Counted from the stretch's first letter, positions 1-7,645 are shown. The stretch: 64,000 bases of DNA from an uncultured Marvinbryantia sp. (GCA_934394985.1 CAKRRF010000012.1:1-64000), one strand, 5' to 3'. Numbers and translations: made by a program. Notes: a model not told the origin generated them from the letters alone.

Positions 1-1
1 C

Positions 2-814
2 AAAGAGATGCAGAAATCCGATACCACAGATGCAACAGGCTCTGTCAAAATCACAAAGATCTCAGAATGGATCCAGATCATCAAGGAATGGGAACAGAAG
101 ATGGTTGAGGTTAAGGCGGTGTACAGCAACAAAAATAACAAGACTGATTATGAAGTTGCGTTGAAACAGAAGCCGGTATTGACTAACTGTGCATTATTCG
201 TCACTCATGCATTGCAGGTCGCTGGAATCTTCGAGCGGAAAGACAAGTTCTACGGCTCCAAAGGAACTCTTATCAAAGGCAGTGCTGCATCCAAGATGGG
301 AACAATCAGCAAGATCACAACCTACGATAAGGCTACTGTGACAGCTGATAAGGCCAATATCCCTGTTGGTGCTATCGTTACATGGCATGAAGGCCACACT
401 AACGTATATCTTGGCAAAAATGATAAAGGACAAATGATTTGGAGCGATGCCGGACGTGGCACAAACGTAGGCTGTAAAGAAAATTCATACTGGAAGTCTT
501 TCAGAAAGACCGGCAATATGTCTGGATATCATGTTGCTAATGTGATCGCACTCAATCTGTTAGATGATGTATCTAAAGAAGAAATTTCTACCATTGAGGG
601 CAGGCAGTACATTGTACAGGCTGGAGCGTTTGCGGTAGAAGCAAATGCAAAGAAGCAAGTAGCAGCATTAAAGAAAAAAGGTTTTGAAGCTATCGTAAAA
701 AAACGTAGTAATGACTGGTTTGTGCAGTGTGGAGTTTTTAAGAACAAAAAGAATGCAGATGATCTGATCATTAGACTAAAGAAAGCAGGATTTAGTGCTA
801 TCCTGAGATTTTAA
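2..814 (+). CDS. Lysin-like NlpC/P60 or CHAP-type hydrolase with C-terminal SPOR domain (5' end may lie outside window)
   Basis: The frame is open to the left edge; the first ATG is at 8 with no visible ribosome site, so the gene is probably cut by the window. The N-terminal two thirds has a cysteine in TNCALFVTHAL (near residue 60) and a histidine in WHEGHTNVYLG, the Cys/His layout of NlpC/P60 or CHAP peptidoglycan hydrolases. The last 75 residues form a SPOR domain (YIVQAGAF, then WFVQCGVF), which binds denuded peptidoglycan. Its position just inside a tRNA-remnant junction suggests a prophage or integrative-element lysis gene. The fold assignment is by motif only. Confidence 0.7.
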   Translation, partial: KEMQKSDTTDATGSVKITKISEWIQIIKEWEQKMVEVKAVYSNKNNKTDYEVALKQKPVLTNCALFVTHALQVAGIFERKDKFYGSKGTLIKGSAASKMGTISKITTYDKATVTADKANIPVGAIVTWHEGHTNVYLGKNDKGQMIWSDAGRGTNVGCKENSYWKSFRKTGNMSGYHVANVIALNLLDDVSKEEISTIEGRQYIVQAGAFAVEANAKKQVAALKKKGFEAIVKKRSNDWFVQCGVFKNKKNADDLIIRLKKAGFSAILRF

Positions 815-834
815 TATTATAATATAATAATAGG

Positions 835-862
835 AAGAGATGGGGTTAACCCATCTCTTTTC
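835..862 (+). terminator. Intrinsic terminator after the lysin-like gene
   Basis: AGAGATGGG (836-844) pairs with CCCATCTCT (850-858) around a short GTTAA loop, followed by TTTT. It closes the transcription unit of the left-edge gene. Confidence 0.8.
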
Positions 863-864
863 CA

Positions 865-897
865 GTGTGACATATCGTGTCATATTTCGTGTCATAT
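865..897 (+). repeat. Short 12-bp-period direct repeats near the element end
   Basis: TCGTGTCATAT occurs at 875-885 and again at 887-897, with a degenerate first unit GTGTGACATAT at 865-875. The spacing of about one helical turn, 120-150 bp inside a tRNA-type junction, resembles arm-type integrase binding sites. The function is inferred. Confidence 0.45.
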
Positions 898-1018
898 AGT
901 TACATTGTTTGCGCTTTTTTAGCAACATATTTAATGCGGTAGAATACAAAAAAATATAGTATTTATGCGGGTTTGTGAGAAAATGCCGTATTTAAGCCAT
1001 TTGCAAAAAACATCTTAA

Positions 1019-1043
1019 ACGGGTTCAAGTCCTGTTATCCGCA
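1019..1043 (+). mobile_element. Element end: 3' remnant of a tRNA gene (att site)
   Basis: Positions 1019-1043 are a tRNA 3' end with no body before it. The T-stem is ACGGG/CCTGT around the loop TTCAAGT (1024-1030), followed by TATCCGC as the 3' acceptor strand and A as discriminator. No D or anticodon arm lies upstream; instead there is AT-rich sequence and the lysin-like gene. Tyrosine-integrase elements typically recombine in tRNA 3' ends and leave such a copy at one boundary. The intact tRNA, presumably starting GCGGATA, should lie left of the window. Discriminator A and this acceptor would suit a tRNA-Leu, but that is a guess. Confidence 0.7.
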
Positions 1044-1048
1044 TTATC

Positions 1049-1075
1049 ATCCCCTGATGATTCAGGGGATTTTTT
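1049..1075 (+). terminator. Terminator following the tRNA remnant
   Basis: ATCCCCTGA (1049-1057) pairs with TCAGGGGAT (1062-1070), followed by a T run. It was probably the terminator of the host tRNA gene. Confidence 0.8.
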
Positions 1076-1125
1076 ACTTTATAGGAAATTGCTCCGTAAT
1101 ATCGGAAATGACAGACAAGGACAAA

Positions 1126-1157
1126 GATGCTGGTAAAGTGGGTATTTCACCAGCATC
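1126..1157. repeat. Inverted repeat in the 1076-1222 gap
   Basis: GATGCTGGT (1126-1134) and ACCAGCATC (1149-1157) form a perfect 9-bp inverted repeat with a 14-nt loop and no T tract. It could be a remnant terminator or a protein site. The rest of 1076-1222 shows no gene. Confidence 0.4.
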
Positions 1158-1222
1158 ATACAATTTGTATGAGAAAAGATAAAATGTTGAATAAAAAAAA
1201 CGAATAAATATCAAAAACAGGA

Positions 1223-1251
1223 TTGACAAAAAGAAAACAAACCAGTATAAT
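1223..1251 (+). promoter_or_regulatory. Sigma-A promoter of fhs
   Basis: TTGACA at 1223-1228 and TATAAT at 1246-1251 are both perfect consensus with a 17-bp spacer. The predicted transcript starts near 1258 and runs through the THF riboswitch. Confidence 0.9.
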
Positions 1252-1278
1252 GATGATCAAAGGAAAGAATTGTTAATA

Positions 1279-1375
1279 AGTAGAGTAGATACTGTACGTT
1301 AAGTGTCATCAGATGGGAAGACTTCTGGTGAACGAAGGTTTTGTACCGCGTTATGGCATCGCTTCCGCTACTGCG
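1279..1375 (+). ncRNA. Tetrahydrofolate (THF) riboswitch aptamer
   Basis: The segment carries conserved blocks of the THF riboswitch in order: GAGTAGAT (1283-1290), CGTTAAGTGT (1297-1306), GGGA (1315-1318), ACGAAGG (1332-1338), then GCATC..TTCCGCTAC (1356-1371). The closing helix P1 pairs AGTAG (1279-1283) with CTACT (1368-1372). It lies between a strong promoter and fhs, whose product uses THF as substrate. Recognition is by remembered consensus, not a covariance search. Confidence 0.85.
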
Positions 1376-1438
1376 TAAAAGAAAGAAATTTGATATATTG
1401 ATATATATCAGATTATTTGCTTTGCGCAGCATTTTTTT
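1371..1438 (+). terminator. Expression platform: terminator-like hairpin of the THF switch
   Basis: CTGCGTAAAAG (1371-1381) can pair with CTTTGCGCAG (1420-1429), enclosing a GATATAT/ATATATC inner helix and followed by seven T (1432-1438). The 5' arm shares bases 1371-1372 with the P1 3' strand, so aptamer closure and terminator pairing compete at the junction. The long AT-rich interior makes the fold less certain than a textbook terminator. Confidence 0.6.
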
Positions 1439-1482
1439 GCCTAAAAATATTTAACATATTATAAGGATGGAGGACTCAACTA

Positions 1483-3171
1483 ATGGGATACAAATCAGAC
1501 ATCGAGATTGCACAGGAGACCGTAATGGATCCAATTACAGAAATTGCAGAAAAGGCAGGTATTGATGAAAAATATCTGGAACAATATGGTAAGTATAAAG
1601 CAAAAATCGACTATAATTTATTAAAAGAAAGTAATGCACCAGACGGAAAGCTGATTCTGGTTACTGCGATCAACCCGACACCTGCAGGAGAAGGTAAGAC
1701 AACGACAACAGTTGGTCTTGCAGATGGTATGCAGAAACTTGGAAAGAAGGTTATGGTAGCACTTCGTGAGCCATCCCTCGGACCGGTATTTGGTGTAAAA
1801 GGTGGAGCAGCCGGAGGCGGACATGCACAGGTAGTTCCAATGGAAGATATCAACCTTCATTTCACAGGTGACTTCCATGCAATCGGAGCAGCAAATAACC
1901 TGTTGGCAGCTATGATTGATAATCATATTTTCCAGGGAAATGCACTGAACATTGATCCTAGAAAGATCACATGGAGAAGATGCGTGGACATGAATGACCG
2001 TCAGCTGAGAAATGTAGTAGACGGACTTGGCGGAAAAACCAATGGTATGCCAAGAGAAGATGGTTATGATATTACGGTAGCATCTGAGATCATGGCAGTT
2101 CTGTGTCTGGCAAGTGACATTACAGATCTGAAGAACAGACTGGCAAGAATCATTATTGGTTATACATATGGAAAGGTTTCTGAACAGAAACCGGTAACAG
2201 CAGGTGATCTGAACGCACAGGGCGCTATGGCAGCTCTTCTGAAAGATGCTTTGAAACCAAACCTGGTTCAGACTCTGGAACATGTACCAGCTATCGTTCA
2301 TGGCGGACCATTTGCAAATATTGCACATGGATGTAACTCTGTAACTGCAACAAAGATGTCTCTGAAGCTGGCTGATTATACAATTACAGAAGCAGGCTTT
2401 GGTGCAGACCTGGGTGCTGAGAAGTTCCTGGATATCAAATGTCGTATGGCTGGATTAAAACCTGATGCAGTTGTCATTGTTGCTACAGTACGTGCTCTGA
2501 AATATAACGGTGGAGTAGCAAAGGCAGATCTGAATAACGAGAATCTGGAAGCTCTGGAAAAGGGTCTTCCAAATCTGTTAAAACATGTAAAAAATATTAC
2601 AGATGTATACAAGCTGCCTGCAGTTGTTGCAATTAATGCATTCCCTACAGATACTAAGGCAGAACTGGATCTGGTAGAAAAGAAATGTAAAGAACTGGGT
2701 GTTAATGTTGCATTGTCTGAAGTATGGGCAAAGGGTGGCGAAGGCGGAATTGCTCTTGCAGAAGAAGTTCTGAGACTGGTAGAAGAACCAAATGATTTCA
2801 CTTTTGCATATGAACTGGAAGGAACCAGCATTGAAGATAAACTGAATGCAATTGTGCAGAAGATCTATGGTGGTGACAGAGTAGTTCTGACAGCAAATGC
2901 GCAGAAGCAGGCAAAACAGCTGGAAGATATGGGATTTGGAAACTGCCCGATCTGTGTAGCAAAGACACAGTACAGCCTGACAGATGATCAGACGAAGCTG
3001 GGAGCACCGACAGGATTTGAAGTAACTGTCAGAAATCTGAAGATCAGTGCAGGTGCAGGATTTATCGTAGCCCTGACAGGAGAAATCATGACTATGCCAG
3101 GTCTTCCAAAAGTGCCGGCTGCAGAAAAAATTGATGTAGACGAAACAGGAAAGATTACTGGACTGTTCTAA
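1483..3171 (+). CDS. fhs: Formate-tetrahydrofolate ligase
   Basis: The enzyme makes 10-formyl-THF from formate, THF and ATP in the cytoplasm, feeding purine synthesis and, in acetogens, the methyl branch of the Wood-Ljungdahl pathway. The product is 562 residues, close to the usual 555-560. The P-loop [11 protein letters not shown] lies at about residues 65-75 and the family signature [10 protein letters not shown] at about 105-114. The start ATG follows AGGATGGAGG by 8 nt. It is preceded by a THF riboswitch, so supply of its own co-substrate probably sets expression. A terminator (3203-3240) separates it from the formate channel. Confidence 0.97.
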   Translation: MGYKSDIEIAQETVMDPITEIAEKAGIDEKYLEQYGKYKAKIDYNLLKESNAPDGKLILVTAINPTPAGEGKTTTTVGLADGMQKLGKKVMVALREPSLGPVFGVKGGAAGGGHAQVVPMEDINLHFTGDFHAIGAANNLLAAMIDNHIFQGNALNIDPRKITWRRCVDMNDRQLRNVVDGLGGKTNGMPREDGYDITVASEIMAVLCLASDITDLKNRLARIIIGYTYGKVSEQKPVTAGDLNAQGAMAALLKDALKPNLVQTLEHVPAIVHGGPFANIAHGCNSVTATKMSLKLADYTITEAGFGADLGAEKFLDIKCRMAGLKPDAVVIVATVRALKYNGGVAKADLNNENLEALEKGLPNLLKHVKNITDVYKLPAVVAINAFPTDTKAELDLVEKKCKELGVNVALSEVWAKGGEGGIALAEEVLRLVEEPNDFTFAYELEGTSIEDKLNAIVQKIYGGDRVVLTANAQKQAKQLEDMGFGNCPICVAKTQYSLTDDQTKLGAPTGFEVTVRNLKISAGAGFIVALTGEIMTMPGLPKVPAAEKIDVDETGKITGLF

Positions 3172-3202
3172 ATATGAAAAAAAGATAAATTAGTCAGGGA
3201 GG

Positions 3203-3240
3203 AGGCCGATTTCATAACAGAGGTATGAGTCGGCCTTTTT
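3203..3240 (+). terminator. Terminator between fhs and the formate/nitrite channel
   Basis: AGGCCGA (3203-3209) pairs with TCGGCCT (3230-3236), extended inward by TCATA/TATGA, then a T tract. An in-frame extension of the next gene would start inside this hairpin, which argues for the later start at 3273. Confidence 0.85.
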
Positions 3241-3272
3241 CCTTTCTCTGGAACGATGAGGGAGGTTGCGGT

Positions 3273-4040
3273 ATGTTTAAAGATGAATATCAGGCAGTTG
3301 GGAATGTGGCAAAAGGAAAAGTCGCATTGTTGGAAAAGAATCCGCTGGCTTATGTGCTGGCATCGGTTCTTGCAGGATTATATATTGGATTTGGCAGTAT
3401 TTTAATGGGATTTGTAGGTGGATGTCTGGCTGGGCAGCCCGCACAGAAACTGGTCTGTGGTATCGTGTTTTCAGTAGGGCTTTGCTTTGTAACGATGGCA
3501 GGAGCGGAATTATTTACCGGCAATAATTTTGTTATGGCTTCAGCAGGTATGCAGAAAGCAGTCCGCTGGGGACAGGTTGTAAAGCTCTGGATAGTCTGTT
3601 ATATTGGTAATCTGATTGGTTCTGTAGTTGCTTCTGCAATCTTTACTATGACAGGAATTTGCAGCAGTAATGAAGCGGTCGGAGAGTTCTTTGCCAATGC
3701 GGCTGCAGGAAAGATGGCCGGAACACCGGCAAATCTGTTTGCCAAAGCGATTCTCTGTAATATTCTGGTATGTATCGCAATCTGGTGCGGAACAAAAATG
3801 AAATCCGAAGGTGCAAAGATGTTTATGAATTTCTGTTGTGTAGGAACCTTTGTTACCTGTGGATTTGAACATAGCATTGCCAACATGACTTTTTTATCGA
3901 TCGGTTTAATGAATCCGATGGGTAAAGCGATCACAATGGGCGGATTTTTCTATAATCTGGGTATTGTTACATTGGGAAATATGGTAGGTGGAATTTTATT
4001 TGTCGCAGTTCCGTATTATGTAATATCCAGAGAAAAGTAG
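3273..4040 (+). CDS. Formate/nitrite transporter family channel (FocA/NirC type)
   Basis: This is an integral membrane protein of 255 residues with about six hydrophobic segments, as usual for the FNT family of pentameric formate, nitrite or hydrosulfide channels. GAELFTGNNFVMASA and the NILVCIAIW segment are typical of the family. The start at 3273 has GGGAGG 7-8 nt upstream; the longer frame from 3225 begins within a terminator and is rejected. Following fhs, formate is the likely substrate, but the FNT subfamily cannot be fixed by eye. Confidence 0.9.
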   Translation: MFKDEYQAVGNVAKGKVALLEKNPLAYVLASVLAGLYIGFGSILMGFVGGCLAGQPAQKLVCGIVFSVGLCFVTMAGAELFTGNNFVMASAGMQKAVRWGQVVKLWIVCYIGNLIGSVVASAIFTMTGICSSNEAVGEFFANAAAGKMAGTPANLFAKAILCNILVCIAIWCGTKMKSEGAKMFMNFCCVGTFVTCGFEHSIANMTFLSIGLMNPMGKAITMGGFFYNLGIVTLGNMVGGILFVAVPYYVISREK

Positions 4041-4063
4041 TGAAAAGTTACAAAAATATGTAC

Positions 4064-4109
4064 AAAGGATGTCAACTGTGTAAAACAGGGTTGTGACATC
4101 CTTTTTTTT
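4064..4109 (+). terminator. Terminator after the FNT gene
   Basis: AAAGGATGTCA (4064-4074) pairs with TGACATCCTTT (4094-4104), followed by T residues. Its 3' arm overlaps the -35 box of the next promoter (4091-4096). Confidence 0.85.
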
Positions 4110-4119
4110 ATGGTATAAT
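4091..4119 (+). promoter_or_regulatory. Promoter of the cell-wall SGNH hydrolase gene
   Basis: TTGTGA (4091-4096) and TATAAT (4114-4119) have a 17-bp spacer. The predicted start point near 4126 rules out the TTG at 4131 as a practical start and favours the TTG at 4167. Confidence 0.75.
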
Positions 4120-4166
4120 CCCATTATGTATTGTCACATATTGCAGATGAAACGGAGGAAAAGCAA

Positions 4167-5258
4167 TTGAAACGACAGAAAGGAAAAATAAAATGGCTGC
4201 TTTTGGCTATGTCGATTCTTCTGGTTGGAATGTGCGGTCTGGTACAGGCAGCAGCACCGGAAAATGTGATGAAAGCGCCAAAGGCGACAGCAGGTAAGTT
4301 GATCACTACCCAAAAGGGGGTGCGGTATTATAATACGGGAACCCAGACTTACACAAAAAATAAGTGGGTGAAAATAAAAGGGAAAGTATATTATTTTACA
4401 TCAAAAGGATATGCGAAAACAGGATGGAAGACGTACAATAAAAGAAGATATTATTTTAATAAAACAGGAAAATTGATGACTGGATGGCAGACAGTTGGTG
4501 GAAAAAAATATTACCTTTGGAAAAAGCGGGGAAATTTATCCGGAAGTGCGGCAACCGGGAAGGTGAAGATGTCTGCCGGATGGTATTATTTTTCTGGCAC
4601 AGGAGTCATGCGGACCGGATGGCATAAAATCAATGGAGCATGGTATTATTTCTCGCCATCTAACGGAAAAATGGCAGTAAATACCACTGTTGGAAAATAC
4701 AGAGTAGATAAAACTGGTAAAAGAGTATCAGCAGCATCCCAAAATACATCACAGAATACTACCCCGCAGAAGAGCGGAAAAGTAGATTACTGGGTAGGGG
4801 ATTCCAGAACCGTGGGACTTGGAAATGTTATGGGAATCAGTAAGAAATGTATTGCAAAAGTAGGTGAAGGACATAATTGGTATTTGACTACGGCAGAGAA
4901 AAAACTGAAGAAGGTATTGAAGAAGAATCCCAAAGCTACAATAATACTGAATTTTGGCGTAAACGATCATGTGAATGTTACAAAATATATTAAGAGCTAT
5001 AAAAAACTGATCAGTGACTGGCCGGAAGCAAATATCTATTTTATGTCAGTGAATCCGATTGATTCCAAGTATACGGCAGGGTATGTTTCCAATGCTAAAA
5101 TTAATAAATTTAACAAGAAGCTGAAAGCAGCATTTCCACAGAGATATATTGATACGAATTCTTATCTGAAGAAAAAAGGATTTAAGACAGTGGATGGTCT
5201 GCATTACACGGCTGCTACATATAAAAAGATCTATAACTATGTGCTCTCGAAAGTGTGA
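4167..5258 (+). CDS. Secreted SGNH/GDSL hydrolase with choline-binding-type cell-wall repeats
   Basis: A basic N-terminus and hydrophobic stretch (WLLLAMSILLVGMCGLV) ending at AAAP form a signal peptide. Residues about 45-190 hold aromatic cell-wall-binding repeats (GWKTYNKRRYYF, GWQTVGGKKYYL, GWYYFSGTG, GWHKINGAWYYF). The C-terminal half is an SGNH hydrolase fold: VGDSRTVGL (Ser block), NFGVNDH (Asn block) and DGLHYT (Asp/His block). It is probably an esterase acting on cell-wall or glycan acyl groups while bound to the surface. The start is a TTG preceded by GGAGG with 8-nt spacing; the earlier in-frame TTG at 4131 sits at the promoter start point. Confidence 0.8.
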   Translation: MKRQKGKIKWLLLAMSILLVGMCGLVQAAAPENVMKAPKATAGKLITTQKGVRYYNTGTQTYTKNKWVKIKGKVYYFTSKGYAKTGWKTYNKRRYYFNKTGKLMTGWQTVGGKKYYLWKKRGNLSGSAATGKVKMSAGWYYFSGTGVMRTGWHKINGAWYYFSPSNGKMAVNTTVGKYRVDKTGKRVSAASQNTSQNTTPQKSGKVDYWVGDSRTVGLGNVMGISKKCIAKVGEGHNWYLTTAEKKLKKVLKKNPKATIILNFGVNDHVNVTKYIKSYKKLISDWPEANIYFMSVNPIDSKYTAGYVSNAKINKFNKKLKAAFPQRYIDTNSYLKKKGFKTVDGLHYTAATYKKIYNYVLSKV

Positions 5259-5298
5259 AATAAGATATAAAAATAACCGAAAAATAAGGAAAAAACAG

Positions 5299-5327
5299 TT
5301 GACATAAGGAAATGCATATAATATAAT
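5299..5327 (+). promoter_or_regulatory. Promoter of rplM-rpsI
   Basis: TTGACA (5299-5304) and TATAAT (5322-5327) are spaced by 17 bp. The transcript has an untranslated leader of about 110 nt. Confidence 0.88.
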
Positions 5328-5333
5328 AGATCA

Positions 5334-5430
5334 GTGTGACAAGAAGGTTAACGCCTAAACCAAAGCCCCGGTAACGGTGTTTAACGATAGAGCAGGTGAT
5401 GTAACTTTCCAGCATTGCCAGGTTAATTAT
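5334..5430 (+). promoter_or_regulatory. Structured rplM leader, possible L13 autoregulatory element
   Basis: The leader contains GTTAACGCC (about 5347-5355), which can pair with GGTGTTTAAC (about 5376-5385) across a CAAAGCCCC-containing loop, then a further GC-containing stretch before AAGGAGG. L13 leaders that bind their own protein are described in Firmicutes; membership here is inferred from position and foldability. Confidence 0.5.
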
Positions 5431-5446
5431 TCAAGGAGGAAAACCA

Positions 5447-5875
5447 ATGAAAACATTTATGGCCAGCCCATCAACAATTGACAGAAAATGGTACGTAGTT
5501 GATGCTACAGGATGTACATTAGGACGTCTGTCTTCAGAAGTAGCAAAAGTATTACGTGGAAAAAATAAAGCAATCTTTACACCTCATATCGATACAGGTG
5601 ATTATGTAATCGTAATCAACGCTGATAAGATCAAAGTTACCGGTAAGAAACTGGATCAGAAGATCTACTATCGTCATTCAGACTATGTAGGCGGAATGAA
5701 AGAAACCACCTTACGTGAAATGTTAAACAAGAAACCAGAAAGAGTTATCGAACTGGCTGTTAAGGGAATGCTTCCAAAGGGACCTCTCGGAAGACAGATG
5801 ATGACAAAACTTCACGTATACGCTGGTGCAGAGCACGGACATGAGGCTCAGAAGCCAGAAGTTTTAACATTTTAA
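5447..5875 (+). CDS. rplM: 50S ribosomal protein L13
   Basis: This 142-residue protein is a primary binder of 23S rRNA early in large-subunit assembly. The N-terminus ([20 protein letters not shown]) and the segment [20 protein letters not shown] are diagnostic. An AAGGAGG site lies about 8 nt upstream. It is the first gene of the usual two-gene rplM-rpsI operon. Confidence 0.98.
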   Translation: MKTFMASPSTIDRKWYVVDATGCTLGRLSSEVAKVLRGKNKAIFTPHIDTGDYVIVINADKIKVTGKKLDQKIYYRHSDYVGGMKETTLREMLNKKPERVIELAVKGMLPKGPLGRQMMTKLHVYAGAEHGHEAQKPEVLTF

Positions 5876-5892
5876 GAAGGAGGTAAATGACA

Positions 5893-6282
5893 TTGGCTAC
5901 TAAATATTACGGAACCGGAAGAAGAAAAAAATCTATCGCAAGAGTATACCTTGTACCGGGTACAGGTAAGATTACAATCAATAAAAGAGATATCGATGAG
6001 TACCTTGGACTGGAGACACTGAAAGTTATCGTTCGCCAGCCACTGGTAGCTACAGAGACAGTAGATAAATTTGACGTTTTAGTAAACGTTCATGGTGGTG
6101 GTACAACAGGACAGGCTGGTGCTATCAGACATGGTATTTCAAGAGCATTACTTCAGGCAGACGCTGATTACAGACCAGTTCTGAAGAAAGCAGGATTCTT
6201 AACACGTGACCCACGTATGAAAGAACGTAAGAAATACGGTCTCAAAGCAGCTCGTAGAGCACCACAGTTCAGCAAGAGATAA
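5893..6282 (+). CDS. rpsI: 30S ribosomal protein S9
   Basis: The motif [16 protein letters not shown] at the N-terminus and the C-terminal [16 protein letters not shown], whose last residues reach the ribosomal P site, identify S9. Two starts compete: ATG at 5887 is only 3 nt from AAGGAGG, whereas TTG at 5893 is 9 nt away and gives the family-typical Met-Ala-x-Lys-Tyr-Tyr beginning. I chose TTG; ATG 5887 adds two residues. The gene lies 17 nt after rplM and is closed by the terminator at 6313. Confidence 0.97.
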   Translation: MATKYYGTGRRKKSIARVYLVPGTGKITINKRDIDEYLGLETLKVIVRQPLVATETVDKFDVLVNVHGGGTTGQAGAIRHGISRALLQADADYRPVLKKAGFLTRDPRMKERKKYGLKAARRAPQFSKR

Positions 6283-6312
6283 TCTCTCTTATTTTTCGGA
6301 GAAAATTATTAC

Positions 6313-6353
6313 AAAGCCCCGCAAACTCAAGGTTTTCGGGGCTTTATTTTTTC
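6313..6353 (+). terminator. Terminator of rplM-rpsI
   Basis: AAAGCCCCG (6313-6321) pairs with CGGGGCTTT (6337-6345), followed by ATTTTTT. Confidence 0.92.
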
Positions 6354-6371
6354 AACATTTCGAAAACGGCT

Positions 6372-6563
6372 AAACCCACCTGTACAAATGTGACGGAAAA
6401 ATTTGAAGAAGCAGGCTTTGAAAATATAACACTTGAAGTAGAATATGACATTATTACGGGATGGATAACTGATGATGAGGAGTTTGCTTCTGGAAAGGAA
6501 TATCGTGCAGATGCCGAGGTGATGATTACAGATCATACATATCGAAGCAATAAGCCGAAATAG
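6372..6563 (+). pseudogene. C-terminal remnant of a PASTA-like-domain protein
   Basis: This stretch reads as 63 codons ending at TAG, without its own start or ribosome site, directly after the rpsI terminator. The translation contains TNVTEKFEEAGFENITLE, then DIITGWITDDEEF and ADAEVMITDHT. This matches, from memory, the PASTA-like module found at the C-terminus of some Clostridial zinc-ribbon or surface proteins. The upstream part of the gene is missing, so it appears to be a decayed fragment. Confidence 0.55.
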
Positions 6564-6574
6564 GAAAAAGAACG

Positions 6575-7165
6575 ATGTGGGGATTGAGTCCATTTATGAC
6601 GTATCTTGTAATAATAAACATTGCAGGATTCATACTGTATTTAGTGAATACACTGTTATATCGTATGACTGCTGACGGGCAGATAGATGCAGTAATTACA
6701 GTAGTATCTTTGCTTGGTGGATCATTGGGAATAGTTATTTCAATTCTTATTTTTGATAGAAAATCAGAAAAAGGAAATATGATGTCGCGTGTATTTGTTG
6801 CTTGCGTCCTAGTGATACAGATAATTATATTTCTTGTGGTTCGGGGACATTATGCTGACCATATTACATTGGCATTTTGGTCATTCTTTGATGAGCACAA
6901 AATACTATTAGCATATTTAGTCATTATCAATTTTGTGACTTTCGCAGCATTTGCCATTGATAAGATTGCTGCAATAGAACACAAGTCAAGAATAAGAATA
7001 GTAACACTTCTGGGTCTGTCTTTCGTAGGCGGTTCTATAGGTGGGATAATGGCAATGTATTTGCTTAGACACAAGACGAGAAAAGATTATTTTACAGTGG
7101 GACTTCCTCTGATTATAGTTATGCAAATCGTTTTACTGTTTTATGTGATGAATGCAGCATGGTAA
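6575..7165 (+). CDS. DUF1294 membrane protein with two DUF1294-like halves
   Basis: The protein has 196 residues and about six hydrophobic segments. The second half (LLAYLVIINFVTFAAFAIDK, then GGSIGGIMAMYLLRHKTRK) is a standard DUF1294 unit. The first half repeats the plan in diverged form (YLVIINIAGFILYLVNTLLYR, then GGSLGIVISILIFDRKSEK), suggesting internal duplication. The function is unknown. There is no strong ribosome site before ATG 6575; ATG 6596 is an alternative. It is not part of a clear operon. Confidence 0.7.
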   Translation: MWGLSPFMTYLVIINIAGFILYLVNTLLYRMTADGQIDAVITVVSLLGGSLGIVISILIFDRKSEKGNMMSRVFVACVLVIQIIIFLVVRGHYADHITLAFWSFFDEHKILLAYLVIINFVTFAAFAIDKIAAIEHKSRIRIVTLLGLSFVGGSIGGIMAMYLLRHKTRKDYFTVGLPLIIVMQIVLLFYVMNAAW

Positions 7166-7428
7166 AAGATATTTGGTTTGTGCTGAAAGAGGCTCTGACT
7201 CATGAAGTCAGAGTCTCAAAGTGTCTATAGAGATGATTTGTCTTTGGTGACTTCGCACTGTTTCTTATTGTCGCTGCTCCATACGGACACTGAACCTTTG
7301 GATTATCTTTCCAACCCGTTGATCCTCATTACAGTCATTGTTCCTTTGGTCTGCTATAACAAAATGACACAAAAAACAGTGGTAGAGTGGCTGCGCATTG
7401 CCAAATAAAATACGCAGATACAGACAGG
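7166..7428. other. Gap without a recognised gene
   Basis: A small hairpin (CTCTGACT/AGTCAGAG, about 7193-7213) follows the DUF1294 gene. A 68-codon open frame (7202-7408) starts inside that hairpin, has no ribosome site and matches nothing I know. It is probably decayed sequence. Confidence 0.4.
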
Positions 7429-7462
7429 AAAAAGCGGTATCCGAATCTGGATACCGCTTTTT
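7429..7462. terminator. Bidirectional intrinsic terminator
   Basis: AAAAAGCGGTATCC pairs with GGATACCGCTTTTT around a GAATCT loop, with T runs on both strands. It can serve the plus-strand DUF1294 side and the minus-strand small gene ending at 7487. Confidence 0.9.
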
Positions 7463-7486
7463 GAGAAAGAGAGTGTATATTATATA

Positions 7487-7645
7487 TTATCTGTTAAACA
7501 GATGCCTGATAAAAGAAAGAAGACTGAAACGATCAGAATTCATATAATCATGTACAAAGTTGTCACAATACATGTAACGTTCTGTTCTGATCCATTCCGG
7601 CATGGAAATGGTATCCATTGAATTTGTATAAGTAGTGAATCTCAT
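7487..7645 (-). CDS. Small protein of 52 residues, unknown function
   Basis: The frame runs from ATG (7643-7645) to TAA (7487-7489). AAGGAGG lies 8 nt before the ATG and a bidirectional terminator 25 nt after the stop, so it looks like a real single-gene unit despite its size. The product starts MRFTTYTNSMDTISMPEWI and ends LLSFIRHLFNR; it is rich in Met, Tyr and Phe, has an amphipathic basic C-terminus and no signal peptide. I do not recognise the family. A convincing promoter was not found, though the region before 7697 is very AT-rich. Confidence 0.6.
   Translation of the reverse strand: MRFTTYTNSMDTISMPEWIRTERYMYCDNFVHDYMNSDRFSLLSFIRHLFNR

Noticed and set aside
1621..2328. Minus-strand open frame (235 codons) inside fhs
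   Set aside because: Shadow of a well-identified gene, no start signals.
7202..7408. 68-codon plus-strand frame
   Set aside because: Begins in a hairpin with no ribosome site; amino-acid sequence matches nothing; reported only as gap content.
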